Assembly: GCA_029449235.1 (NCBI GenBank)
Contig: JANATG010000022.1
Location: forward strand, 310,001 to 374,000
DNA from: Linnemannia schmuckeri
Lineage: Eukaryota; Mortierellomycota; Mortierellomycetes; Mortierellales; Mortierellaceae
DNA length: 64,000 bases
Reading direction: 5' to 3'
The notes below the pieces were generated by a model that saw only the letters and a program-made list of their open reading frames with translations, was not told the DNA's origin and made no database searches. Position numbers and translations under genes: made by a program. The number at the start of each line of letters is the position of its first letter. The first letter of the stretch is position 1. Of this stretch, positions 44,916-56,100 are shown one piece after another.

Positions 44916-44923
44916 TCACGTGA
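44916..44923. promoter_or_regulatory. TCACGTGA palindrome upstream of tRNA-Lys
   Basis: Unchanged octamer 70-77 bp upstream of the tRNA, although the surrounding flank has diverged from the other loci. Confidence 0.5.
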
Positions 44924-44990
44924 TAAACTCTAAGCTGATATATTTTCTATAATTGCAAGTTTCTTAATAGTCGATCCCTAATTGCAAGAT

Positions 44991-45205
44991 CGGTTGTTGG
45001 AAAGTTGGTTGGGAAAAACGAGGTTATCGTTGATGGAGAGGATGAGACTTCATTCGTATCTAGTCTTATTTTATTTTCCATTGAAGCTGTGAGGAGCAGC
45101 GGCATTTGTTGTGCAGAGCCAGGCTCCGAAGCTGACTGTGACTGGTGGATGGAAGGGTTTTGATACACACCTGCCCTTACTATCAAATGCCAAGCAACGA
45201 TTGGT
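44991..45205 (+). mobile_element. LINE 3'-end remnant C
   Basis: It begins CGGTTGTTGGAAAG, continues ATGGAGAGGATGAGA and the conserved 3' UTR block (GTGAGGAGCAGCGGCA...GACTGTGACTGGTGGATGG), and fades just before the TVP38 stop codon at 45206. It lies upstream of the tRNA-Lys, oriented away from it. The truncation point is shared with the 30.4-kb remnant. Confidence 0.85.
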
Positions 45206-46821
45206 TTATTTGGCCTCTATACCAGAAATTGACGCATAGTGCCTAGGCTGGGAGTAGTCCGGAACAGTATCTATCTCCGTGACATGTCCAGTAGAAACGT
45301 CAACATACTTGTGAGGCGTCACCTCCTCTAGATCACAGCTACCTTGATCAGTATGCTCATTACTGCCAGAGCTATGCTGATGTTGTTGCTGCACTTGCTG
45401 TCGCCCCAATCCGACAGTCTCCTCCCCCTCCTCACTCTCGTCCGCTGCAAGCCCTGCATTGATTCTCTCTATCCTCCGCACTGTATGCCGATAAATATAC
45501 CATCCAACTGCCAAGGCGATAATGATCCCGAGAATGTTCATGCCCCATTTAAGGACACGATCCTTGCCGACGATAGTAGGATCAGCCAAGCTAGAAATGT
45601 TATGTCCGATGAAGATTGGGATGAAGAGACGAGGAGTCGACAGAGTTGTTGCCAAAATAAATTTCCAGTATGGCAACAAGGTCATAGCTCCAAAGTACGC
45701 GTTAAGAACTATTGCGTCAGAGTTGGAACCAGCAAGGAGAGGTTAGCAAGATTGCGGTAGAAAAAACAAGCTCACATAGGTAATTGGATGCGAGGACTTA
45801 CCTGCAAATGGAAATGACGACAGTCGAATCAAGAACAAGATCTATGTTTGTAAATCATTGACCGTCAGTATGATGTTTTTAGCCATGCGGGGTCCTATTC
45901 ATTATTAGAATTGCGACATAGAGCCCTCCGTGCTTACAAAAAGGCCATCCTTGCTGACCGCCTTGGACATCTCCTTGAACTCGATGTTATGCCCAAGTTT
46001 GCGGTTGATGTAGCCATGGAATGCAAAACGATACAGCCTATTGTCGAGTGTCACAGAAGGTCCGAAAAAAATACGGTCAGCATACGAAAACGAGTTTTCA
46101 TTTCCAATTGCCTTGATCTTTAAGAAAAGGGTCATGTGTTACCAAAAGCAAATTGACGCTCCAACGATATCGCCAACGAATGCTGGCAAGAATCTATGAG
46201 TAGAAGATGAACAATGACCAAGTTAGCAACGACAAGGCTCAAGTTGATAGTACTATTCCTGCTTCCTCCCGTCAAGTCGAGTTCTTGTACCCTTTCGGAA
46301 TCCCATAGATATATCCACAAAGCATGGACACAACGCCGTATCCTAGTAGAGTACAAGTGTATCTCGTGTTAGTATTAGCCCACTAATTTTTTAGGTGAAC
46401 AAATCATTGGCTAAACATGACAGAGAGAGAGAGAGGAGACGTACCAAGGAGAGGAAAGATACATGTTGCGGCCATGATGCTAGATAACACAGCGATACCG
46501 GCGTTGGACGTTCGGATGTATGACACGGCAGGTTCGAGGACTAACATGGAGAGGAGAAGTAGTAGTGAGTATCAAGTCTGAACTCTTACTCAACTCATGG
46601 GTCTCTAATGGGAGAAGAAAGAAATCAAGACTGAACATACACTCAAAGATCTGACGCTCAAAGACAAAAAAGACGATAATAAAGGCGGCTACAATGGCGG
46701 CACCAATGCCAAAGGCGACCTTTTGAGCGATGGAGGCTTCCTCTATCCGTTCTCTGATCGTCTTTACAGGTCGAGAAGGCTGTGGTGGCGGTGGCTGCGG
46801 TGGCGGCGGTGATGGTTGCAT
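45206..46821 (-). CDS. TVP38: Tvp38/DedA-family membrane protein
   Basis: Seven exons on the minus strand: 46641-46821, 46445-46540, 46291-46342, 46143-46193, 45938-46037, 45802-45841 and 45206-45708, giving 340 residues. The family (SNARE-associated Golgi / VTT domain) comprises Golgi-ER multi-pass proteins. After a Pro-rich start (QPSPPPPQPPPPQPS) and TM1 (FGIGAAIVAAFIIVFFVF), the VTT core is visible: MAATCIFPLLGYGVVSMLCGYIYG, KGFLPAFVGDIVGASICFW, then FKEMSKAVSKDGLFILFLIRLSSFPF and VLNAYFGAMTLLPYWKF. A final TM (ILGIIIALAVGWYIY) precedes a Gln/Glu-rich cytosolic tail. Exons were placed by phase and by this motif order. LINE remnant C abuts the stop codon and so lies in the 3' UTR. Confidence 0.88.
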
Positions 46822-47677
46822 TGTATATGTGTTTGCTTTTTGTATGTAGTGAGAATAAGGATGGAGGCTATGAGACAAATAAGCTTAGTCGTGATATGGT
46901 TTTGATGCAGAGCGTTCAAGTCTCTGTGTCGGTGGCAATGGAGACGGCTATTTTCTTTGTTGTTGTGATGGAGCGAGAGTCTGTCGAGGAGAGTGAAAGT
47001 ACGAAAGTGAAGAAAAGAAAAGAAAGAAAGAGTGATGAATGAGTGCGAGAATTGAGAGTGGATGGAGGGGCGGAGCGAAGGGCGATGCGTAAGTGGCAGA
47101 GAGAAAGAAGAAGAGGGAAAGAGTATAAAATTGAGTGGAGGAAAAGAGAAAGAGATGAGCAAAGAAATAGAACGCCGGGAAGAAAAAAGGGGAGTAGAAA
47201 ACTTGACCAAGAGAACAAGAAGCGCATATAGCCGCGGGCTGGTTTGGCTGGCTTATTCCCTGCCTCATGTCTTCTCTGCTTTGACCCATTCACATTGATT
47301 GAAATGCGCCTATTTGTTTCTCTTCCTTTTCTTCAGCGGCACGCGATGGAGTACAAAATAAAACAAGGAAGCATTGGGCTCACTCACGTCGCTTGCATGC
47401 TTGTGTTGGTGAACAGCAAATTTCTGTTTTATCGCCCTTCTTTTTCATGTTGGCAAAATTCTACACGTACTCTCTTCCTTGCACTCATTTGTGACCTTAA
47501 TCGCCTACATCATCTTGATAGGAGGTTGCTCTACGCTTGCGTTTGACAGCGACGATGAGGAAAGGCGTCATGCTACCCAAAAAAGTTGACACCGATCGTC
47601 CCCTTCAATTCTTTAAGTGCATTTCCAGACCTCGGGGGTCAAAAAGTAAGTCTGAAGAACCAGCAAAAAGTCATTAT
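46822..47677. other. Intergenic
   Basis: Promoter side of TVP38: GA-rich on plus (CT-rich in the gene sense) up to about 47220, then unremarkable DNA to tRNA-Ala. Confidence 0.5.
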
Positions 47678-47750
47678 TGGAGAACCTGGGCATCGATCCC
47701 AGTGCCTCTCGCATGCTAAGCGAGCGCTCTACCATTTGAGCTAGATCCCC
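47678..47750 (-). tRNA. tRNA-Ala(AGC)
   Basis: A 73-nt cloverleaf. The acceptor GGGGATC pairs with GTTCTCC, showing the alanine identity pair G3-U70 and one U6-U67 mismatch. The anticodon arm is CTCGC-TTAGCAT-GCGAG with anticodon AGC. The T arm is CTGGG-ATCGATG-CCCAG and the discriminator is A. LINE sequence begins about 110-160 bp upstream, on the opposite strand. Confidence 0.96.
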
Positions 47751-47868
47751 GAACAAACCAAGAAACCATGCTGGATCCCTGATTGGATAACTTTGATAAG
47801 GTCTGTTTTTCGCTGAACATTTTGTACTATATGTACACACTTGCCACCAAATTTCAGGCACGGACAAA

Positions 47869-47905
47869 TTGGCTACCTGGAGGCGCAGGCTTCTTGCGTA
47901 CGAAA
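47869..47905 (+). mobile_element. LINE-derived mini-insertion
   Basis: 25 bp identical to LINE D positions 49384-49408 are joined to 12 bp (TTGCGTACGAAA) identical to its 3' tip at 49878-49889. The order is internal then 3' end, so this looks like a tiny, internally deleted LINE copy or a reverse-transcriptase jump at the 5' end of LINE D. Confidence 0.6.
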
Positions 47906-49715
47906 TTCTGAAGTACTTCGCCGGCAACATCGCTCTGTCGTCTCTCGTCTGAAGGAAACACTGCCTCAATTTAAGGGAACAAAGCCTCGCAACAAACCAA
48001 CCTTCGACACCACTGCTAGTTTTCCGTTACAGGAGTGTTATCGAGTCCAACCACCTTCTGCACCAGGATTACCCACTTTGTACATTGGACCTCTTTGCAT
48101 GTCACTAACAGAAGCGGCTTCCATGCGTGCCATACAGGACACACCGGTTAACAACACCACGCCACGCATTCTGTATTCGGACGGATCCCTTTTGAACTCT
48201 GGAATAAAGAATGTCTCTCAGGCTTTTGGAGCTGTCGATCTCTCTCAGGACAATCCTCTCACGATTCAAGGACGAACGGACGGACATGCCTCCTCGGCCA
48301 AGGCCGAACTTCTGGGTCTTCTAGCTGCAATTCTGGCAGCACCTCCGGAGCAGGACATTATAGTTCGCCTTGATAACCAGTCAGTGGTAGACCAGTACCG
48401 CCGACTAGTAAAGAATCGTCGGAATGCTCTGCCCAGGAAGCGGTTCAGGAGCATATACGCTGGTATTTGGGCAGTACTCTGGCAGATTGTGGAAACTCGG
48501 CCAGGCGGGGTTGAGGTGGAGTGGATAAAGGGACATAGCAATGTACACGGGAATGAGCTTGCAGACCAGGCGGCAAAGGAGGCTGCACAGAGCGACACAG
48601 TACCCGTAGTGGTGGATCTGGCGCAACAGACGGACATTAGGAACTTTGCATATTGTTACGGTGGGCTTGTGGAGATTGATCTTTGGCAGCTGCTCAAACA
48701 ACAAACGACAATTCGGCACCATCAGGCCTGGACAGCACAGAGGCGAGTCAAGAGGGCGATCCCAGACATCGAGGACGTGGAGTGGCGATCGACCCTGGCC
48801 CATGTTCATGATAGGCGAGCCGTCTTTACATTCTACAGCAACAGCAAGGACTCTTACCAACGTACACATCACATCAAGAAGCTGCATGGCATGTTGCCCA
48901 CTTTGAACTCTATGCAAGCGCGCAAACCGGACCTTTATTCGACCTGCCTGTGCCGACGATGCGAGCTTGAGGAGGAGGACAACAAACATGTCTGGAATTG
49001 TCCCCTTGCTGCAGAAACCACCACTACGATCTGGAAGGAGGCCATGGATAGGATTGATGGGTGGGGTGTACAGGCAACAAACAGCTACAACGCCGCCAGG
49101 AAGCGTGAATATGATCGTGCGATTGCCCATGGACGCCAGATGCCAAGGCCGGTCCCCATACACTGGCAGTCGCCCTCGGATGCGGAACATGTTCAAGGAT
49201 TCTCTTCTATCGGTGGAGCTCGAGCCGTGCACAGCGGTAGTCCTGCTCCCGATCGTGATGAGAACCCCAAGTGGAGTGTCTCGGACCTCCTTCGCGGTAT
49301 CACCCCCAAGAGTATGTTAACTGAATGGTCCGCGGTTTTCCGAACCCCACAGTCCATCGCCAAGACAGTTTTGCATAGGTTTGTTGGCTACCTGGAGGCG
49401 CAGGCTTCGGAGTTGATATGGAAGCCTCGGTGCTCCGCGACGATCGCGTGGGAGCAGACACAAGGCATCTCCGTCAAGAACAAGACCTCCAAGTACACAG
49501 GTCCCCGAGGTGACTGGAGTCAGGGATACGGCTACATCACACAAGATGGTTTTTGCCCGTGTGGCGCTTCGCTAGCCACACATGAGAATGGGCGCTGCCC
49601 TGGAGCGTGCATGGATCCACGCGCGGCCGATGAGCGGTTGCTGGATAGTTTGTTGGGAAGGAGGAGATTGTCATTAATGGAGAGGATGGGAAGAATTCCT
49701 TTTCTTCGTGTTTAG
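47906..49715 (+). CDS. Truncated LINE ORF2: RNase H domain plus Cys/His fingers
   Basis: Open for about 600 codons with no true start, as it is cut at the 5' side and lacks endonuclease and reverse transcriptase. The RNase H type I residues are visible: Asp in YSDGSLL, Glu in KAELLGLL, Asp in RLDNQS, the KGH His and the final Asp in NELADQAA. A CxxC-H-C finger (CLCRRCEL...KHVWNC) follows, and a second cluster, CPCGASLATHENGRC, lies near the end at MGRIPFLRV. In an intact element RNase H would remove the RNA strand during target-primed reverse transcription. RNase H-bearing LINE clades (Tad1, I-like) fit; the clade is not resolvable without the RT. Confidence 0.85.
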
Positions 49716-49914
49716 TTTTATTTTCTTCTATTGAAGCTGTGAGGAGCAGCGGCAATTGTTGCGCAGAGCCAGGTTGTGGACCGGACTGCGACTGGTGGAT
49801 GGCTCTTGGAAGAGTTTGGTATGTAGCTCCTTTCACTATCGAATGGCTTTCTTGGGCTTTTCACTGGAGAAATAAAATTGCGTACGAAAAAAAAAAAAAA
49901 AAAAAAAAAAAAAA
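47906..49914 (+). mobile_element. 5'-truncated LINE copy D, longest intact C-terminal coding part
   Basis: Starts TTCTGAAGTACTTCGCC and ends AATAAAATTGCGTACG plus 28 A (49887-49914). A short direct repeat, AAATTCT, at 47903-47909 and 49912-49918 may be its target-site duplication. It is the only copy here whose RNase H and finger region is open without frameshift. It was inserted next to an older LINE end (49915-50056). Confidence 0.92.
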
Positions 49915-50056
49915 TTCTCTTCATTTCTATCGGCGCCAGGTTCCGGACTAAACTGCACCTAGGGGGTAACTCTCGGAAGAGCTTTATATGTAGCCCCTTT
50001 TGCTTACAGATGCCTCCCTCGGGTTGTTTCTCAGAGCAATTAAGTTGAATAAAAAA
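49915..50056 (+). mobile_element. Older LINE 3'-end remnant
   Basis: Diverged 3' UTR: GCCAGGTTCCGGAC, then CTCGGAAGAGCTTTATATGTAGCCCC (in part matching the other tails), then TCAGAGCAATTAAGTTGAATA and an A-rich end. It points the same way as LINE D and lies further from the tRNA. Confidence 0.75.
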
Positions 50057-53000
50057 ATTAAAAAAATCGTGAAAAAACCTTCGTTGTGTTTCTCCCTTTC
50101 TCATATTTGTAGCCCTGGTCTGTAATATTGTAAACGTCAGTAATGGATGTAGGCGTTCGAGACAGTAGGGATTGTATATGAGAAACAAGGAATAGTGATG
50201 AGATATACAATGCTTCGTCCAGCGTTGTCATCATAAAAATGGAAAAAAAACTGATCGAGCATTAGATATAGCTGATGCGCGTCAACGTATTTTTTTCTGA
50301 AAAAGAAACGAGATGCAAACAACAAAAAACTAGAGAGAGAGAGGCGATAAAAGTTCAATGGTTTTATGGTTTAGCGATGATAAACAAGTTATCAGGCAGA
50401 CAATGTGCGGAAGTAAGGGGCAATCAACGTTAGTTTTTTTTAAACCATCCGATCCTCTATTTGTTTTTCCTACGCGGTACCAATTTCTTTTGTTTGTTCT
50501 CATCTCTACCACTTGCTACATTCTCTATCCCGCATTCTCAAGGCAGGCATGTATACCCGGAAAAAAATCCTTCTTTCTGTTCAACATACACTAATGGTTT
50601 TAATTAGAAAAATGAAATAACATGTGGCCGCAAGGGGAAAAAAAAAACCCCCCTCTCAGCGTGAAAAAGCCAAGCACCATAAATTGACGACATCGGTATA
50701 TTTTTTTTGTTGTGCGTATGAAAGAGAGAAAGAAGGAATAGACACCGCAATCGCTCAGAAAAATATACAAATAGTCATAGAAAAAACAGCCTCGACAATA
50801 AGAAACATGAAAAAAATTTAGCATTTTTCTTTTCATAAAAAGAAAGAGTATGCCAAACGGAAACGTCCTTTATTTATTGGGGGTTGAAATGTCCTGCTGT
50901 TGACCGTGTTCAGAGGCTCAGTTATGATGTACAAGCAGAAAGACGCCTCCTATCGAACAAGTGCGTATTTATGTCAAACGCACCATGTAAAGTACATGAT
51001 CATGTGGGCCAATTGTTCATGTCTAGCCGTGTTATCTTGGTGACTACAGACAGGTGTTTTAATTAACCTTGAAGAATTAAATGTATGGAAGCCCCAGTTG
51101 TAAGGGTTAAGCCAAAAAGGAAACCGCAACTGATTATTGACACTGTTTAAAATGCACACGCGACCAATGTGCACAGCAGCCGCAACAGCGGTACCACAAA
51201 AAACCTTGCCAACCCCACACTCCCATGACCGCAATGGATGCAACGAATAGCGATGGTATAAATGTCAACTTAACGCCATAGTGACAATGAAAGTTATCAA
51301 TGTATATCGTTTTCATTTTGACCAGAGCGTCAACTGGGCTTTGAGCAATCATGACCCAGCAGTACGAAGTAATATAAATCTTTGTTGCACAGCTTTGTTG
51401 ACCATCTTTAGTCGAAGGGGACCCGAAACTACGGAAGGCCATCTAACGATAACATTTTTTAACTGAAAAGGAAGAGGGAGGTCTCTTGGCGCGACCATAT
51501 CGCATGTAAACTACATGACATGGGTAAAAGGAGGGAAGAGAATGAAACGCGTCAACATTGCTTTTTTATCAGCGCGCGTCGCTGACACCATTCCAGGGAA
51601 TCGGATGAGATGTAGAAAGTCTTGGAATCAAGCCGAAAATGCACGAGACCAAGAATCGGTCTCTTTTCAGTAAGTAGGATATTTCCACCCTATTTTGTCA
51701 ATTCAATGTAGCCTTCACCAGCAGCGAAATGGTAAAAGACACGCAATCCCAAAGTGTTTTGACAAATTCAACATCTGCTGCAACCTACCCATTGTCTACT
51801 TCTTTCTTTCTGGTTCACAGAGGGGGATTCACGCCTTAAAAATGCTCTCCAAACACATGAAAGGAAGGGACTATTTGTCACATCCCTTCCGTTGCTCTAC
51901 TCTCTCCATCCCCTTTCTCTATTTTGCTTTCCCGCTCTTTTCAATCCGCTTTACGAAACTCTCACAACAGTCGTACTTAAACGCGTATTTTTGCGAACAA
52001 ACGTTTCCACATGCTTCACCATTGCATCGGTGTGCATGAAGGCGCGAATAAAAATGATAGAGCGCATCTGATTTAGAAAACGAAATCGTATCCAAAGACG
52101 ACCCGAAGAAAGTCTCATCATATCCTTCAAATTCTCAACTAAGGCGAAGCTATCCTAGTTCACATGTGTCTCTCTAAAAAAAATAGCTGTGTCCCTGACC
52201 GAGTATCAAAAAAGGAGATTGGTGAAAGCTTGGAAGGAAGCGCTTGTTCAAAGATCTGATCGTCCTTTAACAAAAAAAAAATACGAATCCTTGCTACAAA
52301 GTTTCAACAGTTTGGACCATCAGATATCCCCTAGCAGTTGTCTACAAACGAGATAAAATTTCGCGCACCATATTCCTGACGCATCAATGCGGCACCTTCA
52401 GCAACAAACAACCGCAGTGCTAAAAAGGAGGAGTGGAGAAATAAACCCAAACATCATCTAATCCTCTTGTTTTAAGTCACCGGAAGCCACTCAAAAGTCC
52501 CGTTTTTTTTTTTTTTTTTTTTTTTTTTTCTTCTTATTTCATGTTGCTTTGAGTCGAGTCAATTGAGGCAGAATACCATACGGTTGTAAAGCATGTGAAT
52601 TCATGCCGCAAGTGTCCGTCATCATACTTTGTATTTTATTTTCTTGACATGCCATTCTAAGATCTCCGCATCATCCTTTAAAGAAAACGTGGATCGAGCA
52701 CTGGACACGGCAACTGGCATTCCACCATCCAGTCGCATGCATAAAGGTATCAAGACATCGTAAAGCAGCAACAGTAAAAATCTTTAGCAATACGAATCGA
52801 GTTAAGTAAACCGAACAAAAAACTAGGGCTTGGTTGAACCGCAAAAAGTTTTCCAAGCTGTCCGCCAAGTCCTAGAAAGAAATCGCTCCACCAGTAACAA
52901 CAAGAAAACAAAGTAGAAAATAAACGAACACGGGTCTTTCAAATCCTCCAATTACAAAGTTTCAAAGATCACACTACGAGTGACGGCCCCAACAACGGCG

Positions 53001-53169
53001 ATCCTCCAGGTGCAGGCAGCAGGACAAAAACAAAAAAATAAATACCAGATTCCGTTGCAATATCCTCCAGTTTGCAAGGACACAAAAGAAACGTACTTCA
53101 TTTTTGTTTTGGAGAGTAGCAAATTTTAATTAAATGAAGAAAAAAACGATAACCAAAAATGTATCATAT
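50057..53169. other. Intergenic, no gene recognised
   Basis: AT-rich 3.1 kb with homopolymer runs, including T29 at 52501-52529 that lacks LINE end sequence or a flanking duplication. Open frames are short and without domains. Confidence 0.5.
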
Positions 53170-56100
53170 CTAACGACGCTCGTTGACCCGGAATTGAAGC
53201 CAAATGAACGCCACCAAAAAGAAACTTCCTCCCATGATTCCGAGGCTCTGGACGTCCTTCCAGTACGCGCCTGAGTTGAATCCGAACGTCGACAAGATAA
53301 CTGCTCCTGGGACCTGTGAGATGAAAAAATGAGCCAAAGAGCGCATAGAGTCAGAAAAAAGATGCTTTTCAGTGACGCGTGTACCATACATCAAGATTAC
53401 GAAGGGAAATTGCAACTTACGTCAATCTCGAGTCCGTATTCCTTCTGGATCAACTGCAGGAATGTGATTTCGTTCACCAGGAGGGCCTCAAAGGCATAGT
53501 TGAAGAAGGACAGCTTCTGAAGCCATGACAGATTGTCAGGGATCGATTCTATGTGATAGTGTGTAGATAATAGCTGATTAGCATTGCATCAACAAATAAA
53601 AGCATACATACCAACCAACTCGTCAAAAAGTCCCAGTGCCTACCTTTGTTCAACAAAAGACCTCCAAAGAGCATGGAGAAGAGCATGACTAAGCTGCTCA
53701 TCAAGTTGGCCACTCCGACCTCCTCACAGATGATACCAATCATCAGGCACACACCAGCAGCCGTCAGGTTAAACAAGACCAGAACCAAGAAGAATTTGCC
53801 AAATTCGGTCCAGCCCTCGACAAGCCCAACCATGTTGTAGATGATCAAACCCATGAGCATTGGAGGGATAACACGGAGTGGGACAATGTCGAATAAGACT
53901 TTGGTTGAAAAATATGTGAGAGGGGAGTAGTAGCCGTTGGCACGCTCGCGAACAAACAAGATTCTCTCTTGGGCAAAAGACGGTAAGATCGAGAGACAAG
54001 AGAAACCAAAAAGGGCGCACATAAAGAAAAAGACTCCCATGCGATTCTGGAATCCAGGAATGTCGTTTGTGACTTTGTAGAATAGAGCACCGCAGAGAAG
54101 GCCCAAAAAGATGGCCATCACAAAATGCGAGAGCATCAACATGGGGTCTCGATAAATGTTCTTGAGTGTCCTGTCAGCTAGAATCTTGAATTGACTCCAA
54201 CGTGTGGCCCGACGATAAGTTGAGACAGCCTTGCCATTGCTATAGATCGATCGTGGTGTCGAGCTGTCCACTGCTCCTTGGTTTCCTTGAACAGCAAAGT
54301 CGATAGCCTGTTCTACTTCCAGAAGAATATGGCTCTGCTTGAATCCATCGACCAAAGACTGAAGATGTGCTCCATTATTGTCTGACACACTCTCATTCAA
54401 AGGTGATTCTCCATGTGTGCTGCTGTTGCTGGCTCCTGACGACGAAGGATGATCGATACCAATGGCAGTGTCGCGGGCAAGTCCGGAGCGTGCTCCAGTG
54501 TTGTTATTCAAGCCCCCATTCGGCTTTAGTCTGTCCTGTTCCCGTGAAGCCAGCTCGCTCTCCCATTGCAGCGAATCGTCAATGATGCTTGGTGCACGTG
54601 TGAATGTAGGACTGGTTGTAGTCGAGAAGCCGGGAATATCACCGTTACTGTCGTGACCCAATGAAGATGATGAAGGCTCGGTACCATAGAGCTCTTCTTC
54701 CTGCTCGTCCTGAATGTTTCGGGTTGGGAGTGTGGATCTGCTGGATGACTTTGTCGCCTTTCCGGTATACATTGTCAGGTCGAGCATGTAATCCGCCATG
54801 TTGAAGCCTTCGGGGCAGGGGTGGCCAAGCCTCTTCAAGTGAGTGTTCAAGTTGCGGGTCTCTCCAGAATAGACGAGGTTGCCCTTGGCCATCAGAACCA
54901 ATTGGTCAAATAGCGCAAAGATGTTGCTGCGAGGCTGATGGATCGTGCAGACCACGGTACGGTTGTAGTTCCTGGCCAAAGTGACAAGGCACTCGACTAC
55001 ATTGTAGGCGTTGTAAGAGTCCAAGCCCGATGTTGGTTCATCCAAAAAAAGAATCGAGGGTGATGTGACCAGTTCGCAAGCAATCGAGACACGGCGTTTC
55101 TCTCCTCCAGAAATGGAACGCTGCCCACTGGCACCAATCTTCATGTCCTTGATGCCCAAAATGCCCAACTCTGACATGGTCTCCATGACACGGAATCTCT
55201 TGGCGTCGTACGACATGTCGCGAGGCAGACGAAGCAGGGCAGAGTAAAGAATGGTCTCGTAGACAGTGAGAGTAGGCATAAGCGTATCTTCTTGATCCAC
55301 ATATCTAGACCAGGAAAGAAAGAAAAAAGACTGAAAAATTAGTATCGAGACCAATATGTGCTTAGGTGATATAATATTAGCTCGTGCATATCTTGAAAAC
55401 GTACCCGACAACACGTTTGTATTCGCTGTGAGAGATGGTCCTGCCATTGATATAGATGTTGCCGTGAACTGCGCCCGATTTGTGGCGCCTGGCCAAGATA
55501 TCCAACAGACTGGTCTTTCCTGCACCGCTGGCTCCCATGATAGCCATGACTTGTCCTGGCCTGACCAAACCGCTGACATCCCGAAGAACCTCCTTTCCAC
55601 CAACAACGTAACGCATATCCTTGAACATGAGGGTTGCGGGAATATGTTCCGCCATTAATTTAGCGGCCTCATCGTCGGGGAGAGCAATGAAACCGTCCCC
55701 TGATGATCCAGAGTGCTTGGCCAAGTACCAAACAGCGAAGGCCAGTCCGAACAAGAACACAAAAACACCAACGACGGAGAGAATGATTGCCAGAGTGTAA
55801 TCGGGGCGGGGTGGGCGGACGAATCCAGGGACCTGAGTATAATGCACACACTCTCCACTGCGACAGTTCAAGTAGATCGCAGGGTCGCCAAACATGGTCA
55901 TAATCAGCTCATTCATAGCCGGTTCTACAAGCAACAAAATAGAGGGTTATGCACATGATTAGCACGAAAGCATGGTATAGCAATCATTGCATATTCATAC
56001 AGCATCTTTTCAATGGTCCACGAACAGTCGTCTTGACTTTACCTTGAAAGACACACTTCTTGTCATCCGTGCACACAAAATCGGCTGGGCCCGCAATCTC

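Noticed and set aside
51134..51442. 102-codon minus-strand open frame
   Set aside because: No recognisable domain or splice context in an AT-rich gap.
52501..52529. T29 tract as another LINE-tail insertion
   Set aside because: No CGTACG-like end and no flanking direct repeat; likely simple slippage.
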